Shown here: positions 17,828 to 27,407 of the stretch, piece after piece
Numbering within the stretch: position 1 is the stretch's first letter
Layout of the letters: every line of letters begins with the position of its first letter
Source: Oxalobacteraceae sp. CFBP 8761
Lineage (GTDB): Bacteria > Pseudomonadota > Gammaproteobacteria > Burkholderiales > Burkholderiaceae_D
DNA length: 64,000 nucleotides
Assembly (NCBI GenBank): GCA_014841595.1
Contig: JACYUE010000001.1
Coordinates: forward strand, 376,193 to 440,192
Reading direction: 5' to 3'
Notes under the pieces: generated by a model
The model's input: only the letters and a program-made list of their open reading frames with translations
Told to the model about the DNA's origin: nothing
Database searches by the model: none
Made by a program: the position numbers and the translations under genes

Positions 17828-19879
17828 ATGGGCCACATCCCGACACTGCAAAGCCTGATCGCCGGCCGCTGGCACGGCGCCGCATCGCACACGCCGCTGC
17901 ACAGCGCGCTCGACAGCACCCTGATCTATCACACGCACGCCGAGAAGATCGACTTCGACGAAGCGCTCACCTTCGCGCGCAAGACGGGCGTCAAGACGTT
18001 GATGCGCCAGACGTTCCAGGAGCGCGCCGCCGTGCTGAAGGCGCTCGCGCTGTACCTGATGGAGCGCAAGGAAGAACTGTATGCGATCTCGCACCTGACC
18101 GGCGCGACGCGCCAGGACAGCTGGGTCGACGTCGAAGGCGGCATCGGCACGCTGTTTGCCTACGCCAGCATGGGCTCGCGCGAGCTGCCGTCGTCGAATG
18201 TGCTGCACGAAGGCCCGGCCATCGCGCTGGGCAAGCAGGGCGGCTTTGCCGGCACCCACATCCTGGTGCCGCGCGGCGGCGTGGCGGTGCACATCAACGC
18301 CTTCAACTTCCCGATCTGGGGCTTGCTCGAAAAATTTGCGCCAAGCTTCCTGGCTGCGATGCCGTGCATCGCCAAACCGGCCACCGCCACCAGCTATCTG
18401 ACCCACGCAGTGGTCAAGATGATGGTGGACTCGGACCTGCTGCCCGACGGCGCGCTGCAGCTCGTGATCGGCAGCACGGGTGACCTGCTTGATCGCCTCG
18501 GTGGCTTTGACGCCGTCACGTTCACCGGGTCGGCCGACACGGCCGCGATGCTGCGCGCGAACGGGAACCTGATTCGCGCCTCGGTGCCGTTCACCGCCGA
18601 AGCCGACTCGCTCAATTGCGCCGTGCTGGCGCCCGACGTGACACCGTCCGATCCCGAGTTCGACCTGTTCGTCAAGGAAGTCGCGCGCGAGATGAGCGGC
18701 AAGGCGGGCCAGAAGTGCACGGCGATCCGGCGCGTGATCGTGCCGGAAGCGCTGGTCGACGCGGTCGGTGAGCGGCTGCGCGAGCGGCTGGCGAAGATCA
18801 CGGTAGGCAATCCGAATGTGGAGGGCGTGCGCATGGGCGCACTGGCGTCGATGGACCAGCACCGCGACGTGAGCGCACGGGTCGAACTGCTCGCGCGCGG
18901 CAACGAGGTGCTGTTCGGTGCAGGCGACGGGTTCAAGCCGGTCGGCGAGAACGTCGCCAGCGGCGCGTTCTTCTCGCCCACGCTGCTGTTATGCCGCAAT
19001 GCGATGGACAACGATGCCGTGCACGACGTGGAAGCGTTCGGCCCGGTCAGCACCTTGATGACCTACACCGACATCGACGAAGCGCTCGAACTGGCGGCAC
19101 GCGGCAAGGGCAGCCTGGTGACCACCTTTGCGACCAAAGACCCGGCGCTGGCTGCGTACGCGGTGCCGATCGTGGCGGCATCGCACGGCCGCGTGCTGAT
19201 CCTCGACCGCGAAGCGGCCGTGGACAGTACCGGCCACGGCTCGCCGCTGCCGCAACTCAAGCACGGTGGGCCAGGGCGCGCCGGTGGCGGCGAAGAGCTG
19301 GGCGGCATCCGGGCCGTGAAGCATTTCCTGCAGCGCGCTGCGGTGCAGGGCTCGCCCACGATGCTCGGCGCCGTCACGGGCGAATACGTGCGCGGCGGCG
19401 CGGTCAAGGAAAGTGACCTGCATCCGTTCCGCCGGCATTTCGAGGACCTGGAAGTTGGTCACTCGCTGCTGACGCACCGGCGCACGGTGAGCGAAGCCGA
19501 CATCGTCAACTTCGGCGGTGTTTCGGGGGACTACTTCTACATGCACTTCGACGCCATCGCGGCCAAGGACACGCAGTTCGGGCAGCGCATCGCGCACGGT
19601 TACTTCGTGCTGTCGGCGGCGGCGGGCCTGTTTGTCTCGCCTGCGCCGGGGCCGGTGCTGGCCAATTATGGCCTGGACAACCTGCGCTTCGTGGCACCGG
19701 TGGCGATCGGCGACACGATCCGCGCGCGCCTGACGTGCAAGCGCAAGGTCGATCGCAACCGGACGGACGAACAGGGCCGGGGGCAGGGCGTGGTGGCGTG
19801 GGATGTGCAGGTGACCAACCAGCGCGATGAGCTGGTGGCCAGTTATGACATTTTGACGTTGGTGCAGAAGCGCACGTGA
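17828..19879 (+). CDS. paaZ: Bifunctional oxepin-CoA hydrolase/aldehyde dehydrogenase PaaZ
   Basis: A 683-residue fusion. Residues about 1-520 form an NADP-dependent aldehyde dehydrogenase with the catalytic Glu in FTAEADSLN and the Cys in GQKCTAIRRV. Residues about 540-683 form a MaoC-type (R)-enoyl-CoA hydratase domain (FEDLEVGHSLLTHRRTVSEA, FGGVSGDYFYMHFD). It opens the oxepin ring and oxidises the semialdehyde to 3-oxo-5,6-dehydrosuberyl-CoA. Length matches E. coli PaaZ (681). It is the last gene of the operon; 7 bases separate it from a convergent HAD gene, and no terminator hairpin fits there. Confidence 0.95.
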   Translation: MGHIPTLQSLIAGRWHGAASHTPLHSALDSTLIYHTHAEKIDFDEALTFARKTGVKTLMRQTFQERAAVLKALALYLMERKEELYAISHLTGATRQDSWVDVEGGIGTLFAYASMGSRELPSSNVLHEGPAIALGKQGGFAGTHILVPRGGVAVHINAFNFPIWGLLEKFAPSFLAAMPCIAKPATATSYLTHAVVKMMVDSDLLPDGALQLVIGSTGDLLDRLGGFDAVTFTGSADTAAMLRANGNLIRASVPFTAEADSLNCAVLAPDVTPSDPEFDLFVKEVAREMSGKAGQKCTAIRRVIVPEALVDAVGERLRERLAKITVGNPNVEGVRMGALASMDQHRDVSARVELLARGNEVLFGAGDGFKPVGENVASGAFFSPTLLLCRNAMDNDAVHDVEAFGPVSTLMTYTDIDEALELAARGKGSLVTTFATKDPALAAYAVPIVAASHGRVLILDREAAVDSTGHGSPLPQLKHGGPGRAGGGEELGGIRAVKHFLQRAAVQGSPTMLGAVTGEYVRGGAVKESDLHPFRRHFEDLEVGHSLLTHRRTVSEADIVNFGGVSGDYFYMHFDAIAAKDTQFGQRIAHGYFVLSAAAGLFVSPAPGPVLANYGLDNLRFVAPVAIGDTIRARLTCKRKVDRNRTDEQGRGQGVVAWDVQVTNQRDELVASYDILTLVQKRT

Positions 19880-19886
19880 TGGCGTT

Positions 19887-20552
19887 TTACGAGCGCGTGC
19901 GCTGCAGGCGCAGCAAGCCTTCACCCGTGCGGATCGCCCGCAAATCGTCGTAATCCGGCACGCCCGTCACGTCGGTCTCGACCGGATGCTTGTGCGTCGC
20001 GGTGACCATCACACTGTCCATGCCGGCAGCGGCGGCCGATTGCAGGCCGGCCAGCGTGTCTTCGAACACGAGGCATTCTTCCGGGCGCATGCCCAGCTTT
20101 TCGGCGCCGAGCAGGAACGGGTCCGGCGCCGGCTTGCCGTGCTTGACGTCTTCGGCTGCGACCAGCACCGGCGGCAGCGGCAGGCCGGCTGCAGCAATGC
20201 GCGCCTGCGCCAGCGCGCGTGGCGCCGACGTCACGATCGCCCAGCGCTCCGCTGGCAGCGTGGCCAGGAAAGCAGCCACGCCGGCAATCGCTTCGATGCC
20301 GTCAACGTCCTCGATCTCGGCCAGCGTGATGCGGTGCGCTTCTTCTTCGGCGTCGATGTCGGGCAGGCCCAGGCCGCGCACGGTGTCGACGCTGCGCTTG
20401 CCGTGGATCGTCGGCAGGAACACGTCGACGTCCAGTCCGTGGCTGCGGGCCCAGTCGGCCCAGACGCGCTCGGCGGCGATGATGGATGTCAGGATGGTGC
20501 CGTCCATGTCGAACAGGAAGGCGGCGTAGTCGCGTGCGGGCAATGCGGTCAT
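19887..20552 (-). CDS. HAD-superfamily phosphatase (sugar-phosphatase-like)
   Basis: A 221-residue HAD hydrolase of the beta-phosphoglucomutase-like group. Motif I is DMDGT (15-19), motif II is IVTSAPRALA, motif III is KHGKPAPDPFL, and motif IV is VFEDTLAGLQSAAAAGM. The cap is helical. E. coli YfbT/YniC sugar phosphatases are the closest named relatives; the substrate is not predictable. It lies downstream of the argH terminator, probably on its own promoter. Confidence 0.88.
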   Translation of the reverse strand: MTALPARDYAAFLFDMDGTILTSIIAAERVWADWARSHGLDVDVFLPTIHGKRSVDTVRGLGLPDIDAEEEAHRITLAEIEDVDGIEAIAGVAAFLATLPAERWAIVTSAPRALAQARIAAAGLPLPPVLVAAEDVKHGKPAPDPFLLGAEKLGMRPEECLVFEDTLAGLQSAAAAGMDSVMVTATHKHPVETDVTGVPDYDDLRAIRTGEGLLRLQRTRS

Positions 20553-20577
20553 GGCGTCATCAATCTAAAAAGGCATG

Positions 20578-20614
20578 GAAAAGCGGGCCGGCGCTGGATC
20601 AGCGCCGGTCCGCT
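20578..20614 (-). terminator. Rho-independent terminator of argH
   Basis: Stem of about 15 bases with one mismatch (20582-20596 with 20600-20614, core CCGGCGCTG/CAGCGCCGG), read on the minus strand and followed by TTTT. It begins 15 bases past the argH stop and separates argH from the HAD gene. Confidence 0.8.
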
Positions 20615-20628
20615 CCAGGGATGTGAAA

Positions 20629-22026
20629 TTACTCGGCCAGCTGCTTGCGCACGCGCTCGATGGCGATACGCACCTGGTTCGGCGCGGTGCCGCCCACGTG
20701 GTCGCGCGCGGCCACCGAACCCTCGAGCGTGAGCACCGCGAACACGTCCTCTTCGATCAGCGGCGAGAACGTCTGCAGCGTCTCGAGCGACATCTCGGAC
20801 AGGTCGCAACCGGCCACGTCGCAGGCGCGCACGGCATGCGCCACCGCTTCGTGGGCGTCGCGGAACGGCAGGCCGCGCTTGACCAGGTAGTCGGCCAGGT
20901 CGGTTGCCGTGGCATAGCCCTGCAGCGCTGCCGAACGCATGTTGTCGGCCTTGACCGTGATACCCGAGGCCATGTCGGTGAAGATGCGCAGCGTGTCCAT
21001 CACGGTGTCGATCGTGTCGAACAGCGGCTCCTTGTCTTCCTGGTTGTCCTTGTTGTAGGCCAGCGGCTGGCCTTTCATCAGGGTCAGGAGGCCAATCAGG
21101 TGGCCATACACGCGGCCGGTCTTGCCACGGGCGAGCTCCGGCACGTCCGGATTCTTCTTTTGCGGCATGATCGACGAGCCGGTGCAGAAGCGGTCGGCGA
21201 TGTCGATGAAGCCGATGCGCGGGCTGATCCACATGACGAGTTCTTCGGACATGCGCGAGATGTGCATCATCAGAATCGATGCGGCGGCCGTGAACTCGAT
21301 GGCGAAGTCGCGGTCTGACACTGCATCGAGGGAGTTGTGGCACACGTCGTCAAAGCCGAGCGTTTTGGCCACGCGCAGGCGGTCGATCGGGAAGGTGGTG
21401 CCGGCCAGTGCGGCGGCGCCCAGCGGCAGGCGGTTCACGCGGCGGCGCGCGTCGAGCATGCGCTCGGCATCGCGGCCGAACATTTCGACGTAGGCCAGCA
21501 TGTGGTGGCCAAAGGTGATCGGTTGGGCCACCTGCAGGTGCGTGAAGCCCGGCATGATCGTGTCGGCGTGGCGTTCGGCCAGGTCGGTCAGGGCGCCGCG
21601 CAGGCTGGCGAGCAGCGTGACGATGTCGTCGATCGCGGCGCGCACGTACAGGCGGATGTCGGTTGCGACCTGGTCGTTGCGCGAGCGGCCCGTGTGCAGG
21701 CGCTTGCCGGCGTCGCCCACCAGTTCGGTCAGGCGTTTTTCGATGTTCAGGTGCACGTCCTCGAGGTCGAGCAGCCATTCGAAGCTGCCGGCGTCGATCT
21801 CGGCCCGGATCTGCGTCATGCCACGTTCGATTTCAGCACGGTCGTGTTCGCTGATGATGCCTTGTGCGGCCAGCATCTCGGCGTGCGCGAGCGAGCCTTC
21901 GATATCGTGCGGGGCCAGGCGTTTGTCGAAGAAGACCGATGCGGTGTAGCGCTTGACGAGATCCGATACAGGTTCGGAGAAGCGGGCAGACCAGGCTTCG
22001 GCTTTTTTGGAGAATTGTTCGGTCAT
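20629..22026 (-). CDS. argH: Argininosuccinate lyase
   Basis: A 465-residue lyase of the fumarase/aspartase superfamily. It splits argininosuccinate into arginine and fumarate, the last step of arginine synthesis. The signature [12 protein letters not shown] is at 283-294 with the catalytic Ser, and THLQ at 162-165 contributes the acid/base region. [13 protein letters not shown] at 111-123 is also typical. Length matches the family. Single-gene transcript with its own terminator. Confidence 0.97.
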   Translation of the reverse strand: MTEQFSKKAEAWSARFSEPVSDLVKRYTASVFFDKRLAPHDIEGSLAHAEMLAAQGIISEHDRAEIERGMTQIRAEIDAGSFEWLLDLEDVHLNIEKRLTELVGDAGKRLHTGRSRNDQVATDIRLYVRAAIDDIVTLLASLRGALTDLAERHADTIMPGFTHLQVAQPITFGHHMLAYVEMFGRDAERMLDARRRVNRLPLGAAALAGTTFPIDRLRVAKTLGFDDVCHNSLDAVSDRDFAIEFTAAASILMMHISRMSEELVMWISPRIGFIDIADRFCTGSSIMPQKKNPDVPELARGKTGRVYGHLIGLLTLMKGQPLAYNKDNQEDKEPLFDTIDTVMDTLRIFTDMASGITVKADNMRSAALQGYATATDLADYLVKRGLPFRDAHEAVAHAVRACDVAGCDLSEMSLETLQTFSPLIEEDVFAVLTLEGSVAARDHVGGTAPNQVRIAIERVRKQLAE

Positions 22027-22053
22027 GGTGGGATTCCGGTTGGGGATCCCTTG

Positions 22054-22081
22054 ATTATAAACTGCGCTGCCTGTGTGCCAT
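22054..22081 (-). promoter_or_regulatory. Probable argH promoter (ATGGCA-16-TATAAT)
   Basis: On the minus strand a consensus TATAAT (22054-22059) lies 27 bases ahead of the argH ATG. A 4-of-6 match to the -35 consensus lies 16 bases upstream. Confidence 0.4.
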
Positions 22082-22161
22082 GCGGCATGGCTGGCCGGGC
22101 TCGCAGGCAGGCTTGCAGACGGGGGGCTGGCGAAATCCGGTGCGGCACGTCACATCGCCGC

Positions 22162-22189
22162 TTGCGTTGGTACCAATCGGCGCTAGAAT
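22162..22189 (+). promoter_or_regulatory. Probable promoter of the GNAT gene (TTGCGT-16-TAGAAT)
   Basis: Hexamers TTGCGT (22162-22167) and TAGAAT (22184-22189) with a 16-base spacer, 25 bases ahead of the ATG at 22215. Confidence 0.4.
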
Positions 22190-22214
22190 GACTTTTTGTC
22201 ACCTTGTCCAGGCC

Positions 22215-22652
22215 ATGATGACGAACGATTCCAGCTTCGAGGTCAGCACCGACCAGACCCGTCTCGACATTCCAATGATCTACCGCTTCCTCAGCGAGCA
22301 GTCCACCTGGGCCGTGGGCATTTCGCGGCCCGTCGTCGAGCGCGCCATTGAGAACTCGTTGTGTTTTGGCGGCTACCTCGATGGGCGCCAGATCGCGTTC
22401 GCGCGCGTGATCACCGATTTTTCTACCTTCGCCAACCTGGTGGATGTGTTCGTCGTGCCGGAATCGCGTGGCTGTGGTTATGGAAAACAATTGATCGGTG
22501 TTGTGATGCGGCATCCCAGCCTGCAGCAACTGCGCCGCTTTACGCTGGCCACGTCGGATTGCCACAGCCTGTACGAGCGTTTCGGGTTCACGCCACCGTT
22601 GCGCCCAGAGACATTGATGGAGCGTTACTTTCCCAACATCTACTTATCCTGA
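22215..22652 (+). CDS. GNAT-family N-acetyltransferase
   Basis: A 145-residue GNAT protein. FVVPESRGCGYGKQLIGVV holds the acetyl-CoA binding R/QxxGxG/A motif, and LYERFGFTPP is the usual C-terminal element. The substrate is unknown; the single compact domain resembles small-molecule acetyltransferases. Two adjacent ATGs (22215, 22218) are possible starts. A longer open frame upstream is GC-rich and unsupported. Confidence 0.85.
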   Translation: MMTNDSSFEVSTDQTRLDIPMIYRFLSEQSTWAVGISRPVVERAIENSLCFGGYLDGRQIAFARVITDFSTFANLVDVFVVPESRGCGYGKQLIGVVMRHPSLQQLRRFTLATSDCHSLYERFGFTPPLRPETLMERYFPNIYLS

Positions 22653-22719
22653 GCGCACTCAACACGGCGACGTGAAACTGGAATCAGGCTTACGCTGATG
22701 ACTTATCGGGGGAAGCCGC

Positions 22720-23970
22720 ATGTTCCAATCTGTCGTCCGTGTTGTTGTCTATGCCACGCTCGCACTGGGCGTCGTCACCAGCATCAGTAGCCGCGCCGCT
22801 GAGTTGCCGTCCACGCCATCGCCATCGTCAATGCAGCCCAAGGGCTCGCTCGTCATCATCGGTGGCGCGCTGCGCGATGACAACGATGCCGTCTGGACGC
22901 GCATCGTGCAGCTTGCCGGCGGCAAGAATGCCCGCATCGCGGTGTTCGCTTCGGCCTCGGCCAGCCCCGAACGGGCCGGCAACTATCTCATCGAACGCCT
23001 GAACCAGCACGGCGCCAGCGCCTTCTTCGTCCCTGTTGCCGAACACCTCGACGGTTCTGACGTGCGCGCCGCAGCCGAAGATCCGGCGCTGGTCGAGGCG
23101 GTGCGTTCGGCCGGCGGCGCCTACTTCTCGGGCGGCGACCAGGCGCGCATCACGAACGCCCTGCGCCGGCCCGACGGCAGCAACACACAATTGCTCGATG
23201 CGCTGTGGGACATGTACCGGCGCGGCGGCGTCATCGCCGGCTCGAGCGCCGGCGCTGCCATCATGAGCGCCACGATGTTCGGCCATCCGCGCTCGGTGCT
23301 GGGCACGCTCCAGCACGGCGTGGCCGATGGCCGCCAGATCACGCGCGGCCTGGGCTTCATCGGCGACGACGTCTTCATCGACCAGCACCTCCTGGTGCGC
23401 GGGCGCTTTGCGCGCATGCTGCCGGCGATGCTGGCCAAGGGCTACAACATCGGCCTGGGCATCGACGAGAACACGGCGATGGTCGTGGGCCCGAAGCGCG
23501 ACGTCGAGGTGCTCGGCTATCGCGGCGCGCTGCTGGTCGACCTGAGCAACGCCGCCACGCGCGACGGCACTTTCAACCTCAGCAATGGCCGCCTGAGCTA
23601 TCTCGATAACGGCGACCGCTTCAACCTGGACAGCAAGGTGTTCACGCCGGCGCCCGAGAAAGTGCGCGGCAAGCTCGATGCGAACAAGCCCTACTGGCGC
23701 GGGCCGCTGTTCTCGGCCGATATTCTTGGCAACGGCACGGTGGTCGACCTGATGTCCAAGCTGGTCGACAGTGACCAGCCGGATGCGATCGGGCTGTCGC
23801 TCGACAGCCCGAATGCCGACCGGCCCGACCTGGGCTTCGAGTTCAAGCTCGGCCGGGTGAACGAGACGGTCGGCTACCAGTCGGCGTACAGCGAAGCTTA
23901 TTCGGTCTATAACGTGCGGCTCGATATCCGGCCGATCGTGGTGCAACGGCCGCTGTATCAGTACCGGTGA
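22720..23970 (+). CDS. Exported cyanophycinase (peptidase family S51)
   Basis: A 416-residue serine exopeptidase of the cyanophycinase family, which releases beta-Asp-Arg dipeptides from cyanophycin. The nucleophile elbow is GSSAGA (174-179, Ser176). IIGGALRDDND opens the fold, and HLLVRGRFARMLPAML follows the active site. The N-terminus (about 1-27) is a signal peptide with cleavage near SSRAAE, so it is exported, as in extracellular CphE enzymes. A C-terminal domain of about 110 residues extends beyond the short intracellular CphB type. The start has a GGGGGAAG ribosome site. The substrate could be another isoaspartyl polymer. Confidence 0.85.
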   Translation: MFQSVVRVVVYATLALGVVTSISSRAAELPSTPSPSSMQPKGSLVIIGGALRDDNDAVWTRIVQLAGGKNARIAVFASASASPERAGNYLIERLNQHGASAFFVPVAEHLDGSDVRAAAEDPALVEAVRSAGGAYFSGGDQARITNALRRPDGSNTQLLDALWDMYRRGGVIAGSSAGAAIMSATMFGHPRSVLGTLQHGVADGRQITRGLGFIGDDVFIDQHLLVRGRFARMLPAMLAKGYNIGLGIDENTAMVVGPKRDVEVLGYRGALLVDLSNAATRDGTFNLSNGRLSYLDNGDRFNLDSKVFTPAPEKVRGKLDANKPYWRGPLFSADILGNGTVVDLMSKLVDSDQPDAIGLSLDSPNADRPDLGFEFKLGRVNETVGYQSAYSEAYSVYNVRLDIRPIVVQRPLYQYR

Positions 23971-23974
23971 TCGC

Positions 23975-25006
23975 TCAGTCGCAGCGCCAGTGCAGCCGCT
24001 CGGCCAGTACCTGGCGCTGTGCGTCGATCAGCGGGCCGTTCGGATCGTGGCCGGCGCGCGGCACCTCGACCAGTGCCTTGTCGGGCGCCGTGATGGCCTC
24101 GAAGAAGCGGCGCGTAACCTTCGGCTCGGTCAGCAGGTCTTCCTTGCCCTGCACCAGATAGACCGGCAGCGCGTAGCGCGTGCCCAGGCGGTACAGGTCC
24201 ATCGTGGACGCCATGCCATCGCCTTTCCAGCCGACGAACTTCAGGAACGAATAATCCTCGCCCTCGGTGTAGTCGGCCTTCGCCTGCGGCGAGGCATACA
24301 AAGGCAGCACTTCGAACCACGATGGCGGCGTCGGATCGATGTTGGGCGCCTCGTACTTGCGCACGGCGCGCCGCACGATGCCGAAGTTGCGCGGATTGGT
24401 CCAGGGCGGCGGGCCGAGCGCCTCCAGTTGCGTGACGGTGGCAGTGTCGTTCGCCGCTCTTGCGCGGGCAATGACCGTGCTCCATGACGTGGCATTGTCC
24501 CGGTAACCCACCAGCTGGGCCACACCGACATAGGCGCAGAACAGCCCTGGCTTCTCCCTGGCCATGTGGGCGCCGATCATCGAGCCCCACGAGCTGCCCA
24601 GCAGGATCACCTTGTCTCTGCCGAAACGCTGCGTCAGATAGCGCGCCACGTCGAGGCCATCGTCGCGCAGCTGTTCGATGCGCAAGGGGACGTCTTCGCC
24701 GGGGCGGTGACGGCCCCAGGTCATGCCGCTGCCGCGCTGATCCCACTGCGCCAGCGTGATGTGCTTGCGCCACGAGGCATACGGGCCGGCGCCAAACACC
24801 GAGGTCGGATTGCCAGGGCCGCCATGCACGTACAGCAGCACCGGATTGGCGCAGTCGTCGCCGCTGACGGTGACCCACTGCGCGATGCCGCCGATCTCCA
24901 CGAAGCCGCTTTCGTCCACTGGCTGGCCGGGCTTGCATGCCGGGGCGGCATGGGCCAGGCAGGCACTGAACAGCGGAATGACAAGGCAGGCGCGCAGGCG
25001 GAACAT
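23975..25006 (-). CDS. Exported alpha/beta hydrolase, proline iminopeptidase-like (S33)
   Basis: A 343-residue alpha/beta hydrolase with a signal peptide (about 1-21, cleavage after AHA). HGGPG (61-65) is the oxyanion-hole motif of S33 prolyl aminopeptidases, GSSWGS (137-142) holds nucleophile Ser139, and the C-terminal GHDPNG carries the likely catalytic His. It faces the cyanophycinase gene with 4 bases between stops. Substrate is probably a small peptide or amide in the periplasm or medium. Confidence 0.85.
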   Translation of the reverse strand: MFRLRACLVIPLFSACLAHAAPACKPGQPVDESGFVEIGGIAQWVTVSGDDCANPVLLYVHGGPGNPTSVFGAGPYASWRKHITLAQWDQRGSGMTWGRHRPGEDVPLRIEQLRDDGLDVARYLTQRFGRDKVILLGSSWGSMIGAHMAREKPGLFCAYVGVAQLVGYRDNATSWSTVIARARAANDTATVTQLEALGPPPWTNPRNFGIVRRAVRKYEAPNIDPTPPSWFEVLPLYASPQAKADYTEGEDYSFLKFVGWKGDGMASTMDLYRLGTRYALPVYLVQGKEDLLTEPKVTRRFFEAITAPDKALVEVPRAGHDPNGPLIDAQRQVLAERLHWRCD

Positions 25007-25158
25007 CGGAACTCCGGATAGACAAGGTGACCAGGCTGATTGTGGCGTGGCTGTCCGGCCGGGTCAATCGGCCTGGCCTGGCACATCTGACAGGTGACGA
25101 CGCCGCCACAGCTCACCGCAGGCTTAGAATAGTGCGATCTACTTGTCAGGGATTCGCA

Positions 25159-26571
25159 ATGCGCCTGTTTCACTCCTTTGCTGCGCTGCTGCTTGGCGCG
25201 CTCGCTTCACTCGCCCATGCCGCGCAGCCGGCCACGGTCCGCCTGGACTACGCGCACAGCGGCAATGCGCTGGCCGACGGCTACGCGATCGAACGCGTCG
25301 TCATCGAGCCATTGCCCTGGCCGGGCAGCGCCGCGCGCAATCTGGACGACACCAACCGCGGCCAGAACCGGGTCGAAGTGGTCGATCCTAAAACGGGCGA
25401 CGTGCTGTACTCGCGTGGTTTCTCCACCGTGTTCGGCGAGTGGCGCACGACTGAGGAAGCAGGGCGTATCAGCCGCAGTTTCAGCGAGTCGGTGCGTTTT
25501 CCCCAGTTTGCGCAGCCGGTGCGCGTGCGCATCCTGAAGCGCGACGAGCGCAACCAGTTTTCGGTCGCCTGGAGCATCGACGTCGATCCGGACGCGCCCG
25601 ACGTGGTCAAGCGCCAGCCCCCGCCAGCGGCAAAGCCGATTCCGATCCGGGTCAGCGGCCCATCACCCGACAAGGTCGACCTGCTGATTCTGGGTGATGG
25701 CTACACGCAGGCAGAAATGACGAAGTTCGAGCAGGATGCGCGGCGCCTGTCGGCGCACCTGTTTTCGGTGTCGCCGTTCAAGGAGCGCGCGAAGGACTTC
25801 AATGTCTGGGCGATGGCCGTGCCGACCGGGCAATCGGGCATCAGCAGGCCATCGACCGGCGTTCACCATCCATCGGCGCTGGGCACCCGCTACGACATTT
25901 TTGGGAGCGAGCGCTATGTGCTCACACTCGACAACCGGGCGCTGCGCGATATCGCCCAGCATGCGCCGTACGAATTCATCGAAATCCTTGTCAATAACGA
26001 GACCTACGGCGGCGGCGGGATCTTCGGCCAGTTCAGCACCGCGGCAGCCAGCAACGACTGGGCCGACTACCTGTTCGTGCACGAATTCGGCCACCATTTC
26101 GCGGGCCTGGCCGATGAGTACTACACGTCGCCGGTGGCGTATGCCGCAGCGAGCGGGCGGATGGAGCCGTGGGAGCCGAACGTCACCGCGCTGCGTGACC
26201 CGGCCAAGCTCAAATGGCAGCGCCATGTGACGGTTGGCACGCCCGTGCCGACGCCATGGCCGAAGGCCGAGTACGAAGCCGCCTCGCGCGCCTACCAGAA
26301 GAAGCGCGCCGCGCTGCGCGAGGCCAACCGGCCGGAGTCGGAAATGAGCGCCTTGTTCCATGAAGACCTCAAGCAGACCAATGCGCTGTTCGACCGGCAG
26401 CCACACCGGCATGCAATCGGCGCCTTCGAGGGCGCCAACTACGAGGCCAGCGGTTATTACCGGCCCGCGATGCAGTGCCTGATGTTTGACCGTAGCGATG
26501 CGTTCTGCCCGGTATGCCGCGACGGCGTCACTGACATCATCGACTTGTACGCAGGCTCTGTTCATCAGTAA
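25159..26571 (+). CDS. Exported M64-family metallopeptidase (IgA-peptidase-like)
   Basis: A 470-residue secreted zinc peptidase. The signal peptide is residues 1-21 (ends AHA). An N-terminal beta domain (about 24-155) matches the M64 N-terminal domain, and LLILGDGYTQAEM opens the catalytic part. The zinc motif HEFGHHFAGLADEYY begins at 308, with His308, Glu309 and His312. M64 was defined on an IgA protease of Clostridium; environmental homologues have unknown substrates. I chose the ATG at 25159 because it starts the signal peptide. Confidence 0.88.
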   Translation: MRLFHSFAALLLGALASLAHAAQPATVRLDYAHSGNALADGYAIERVVIEPLPWPGSAARNLDDTNRGQNRVEVVDPKTGDVLYSRGFSTVFGEWRTTEEAGRISRSFSESVRFPQFAQPVRVRILKRDERNQFSVAWSIDVDPDAPDVVKRQPPPAAKPIPIRVSGPSPDKVDLLILGDGYTQAEMTKFEQDARRLSAHLFSVSPFKERAKDFNVWAMAVPTGQSGISRPSTGVHHPSALGTRYDIFGSERYVLTLDNRALRDIAQHAPYEFIEILVNNETYGGGGIFGQFSTAAASNDWADYLFVHEFGHHFAGLADEYYTSPVAYAAASGRMEPWEPNVTALRDPAKLKWQRHVTVGTPVPTPWPKAEYEAASRAYQKKRAALREANRPESEMSALFHEDLKQTNALFDRQPHRHAIGAFEGANYEASGYYRPAMQCLMFDRSDAFCPVCRDGVTDIIDLYAGSVHQ

Positions 26572-26715
26572 TCTTTGCTTACAACTCTGACAATTTCTGC
26601 GTGTGCTGGCTAACAGACCGGACGGTGGTGAAGCCGTATTCTGGAATCACTGAAAAACAACAACGACTGCACGGGCAACCCGCTCTGTACAGCGACCACC
26701 AAAAGGAAACTCATC

Positions 26716-27210
26716 ATGAACAAACTGATCGCAACCCTTATCGCCGGCCTGATGGTTACCGCTGCTCACGCCCAGACCACCGCACCAGCCACCACCGCTG
26801 CGGACAACCGCATCGTGAAGGCGGAAGCCAGCGCCGAGAAAGACGTCATCAAGGCCGAACAAAAAGAAATCAAGGCCGCCGTCAAGGCTGACCAGAAGCT
26901 GAACAAGACCGTGGCCAAGGCCACCGAAGCCAAGGGCGATGCACACGCCAAGCTGGTCAAGACCCACACCGACGCTGCTGCGAACGTCGCCAAGGCCGAT
27001 CCTGAAGACCGCGCCAAGGCAATGGCCAAGGCCGAAGGCAAAGTGGCTGACGCCAACCTGAAGGCCGAGAAGAAGATGATCAAGGCTGACGAGAAAGTGC
27101 TGAAAGCACAGGTCGATGCTGCTGCCGACAAGGCAACCGCTGCTGCCAAGACCGAACAGGTCCGCGCCGAAGCCCAGGCTGACGTGCACAAGGCTGCTGC
27201 AAAGAACTAA
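26716..27210 (+). CDS. Exported lysine/alanine-rich helical protein, function unknown
   Basis: A 164-residue protein with a clear signal peptide (1-19, ends AHA) and AAAAGGAAA ahead of the ATG. The mature part is almost entirely Ala, Lys, Glu, Asp with heptad-like spacing (KAEASAEKDVIKAEQKEIKA), predicting a long helix or coiled coil. No known domain is seen. Composition resembles periplasmic TolA-like linkers or desiccation/stress proteins, but neither can be claimed. It stands alone, followed by a strong terminator. Confidence 0.8.
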   Translation: MNKLIATLIAGLMVTAAHAQTTAPATTAADNRIVKAEASAEKDVIKAEQKEIKAAVKADQKLNKTVAKATEAKGDAHAKLVKTHTDAAANVAKADPEDRAKAMAKAEGKVADANLKAEKKMIKADEKVLKAQVDAAADKATAAAKTEQVRAEAQADVHKAAAKN

Positions 27211-27226
27211 GCAAACAGCTCCAATG

Positions 27227-27256
27227 AAAAATGCCGGCTCAGCCGGCATTTTTTTT
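27227..27256 (+). terminator. Rho-independent terminator
   Basis: AAAAATGCCGGC-TCA-GCCGGCATTTTTTTT, 17 bases after the stop of the Lys/Ala-rich gene. A-run and T-run make it usable in both directions. Confidence 0.9.
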
Positions 27257-27407
27257 GTCTGGGTACCGGAATAGCCGGGGTCAAAGCCGGGGTCAGGTCT
27301 GACATTCGGACACGATCTCATCAGTTTGGTAGCCGGATCAGACAGAAGAGCCAGGGTCAGGTCTGACATTCGGACACGACCTCAACAGTCAGCTAGCTGG
27401 GTCTAAA

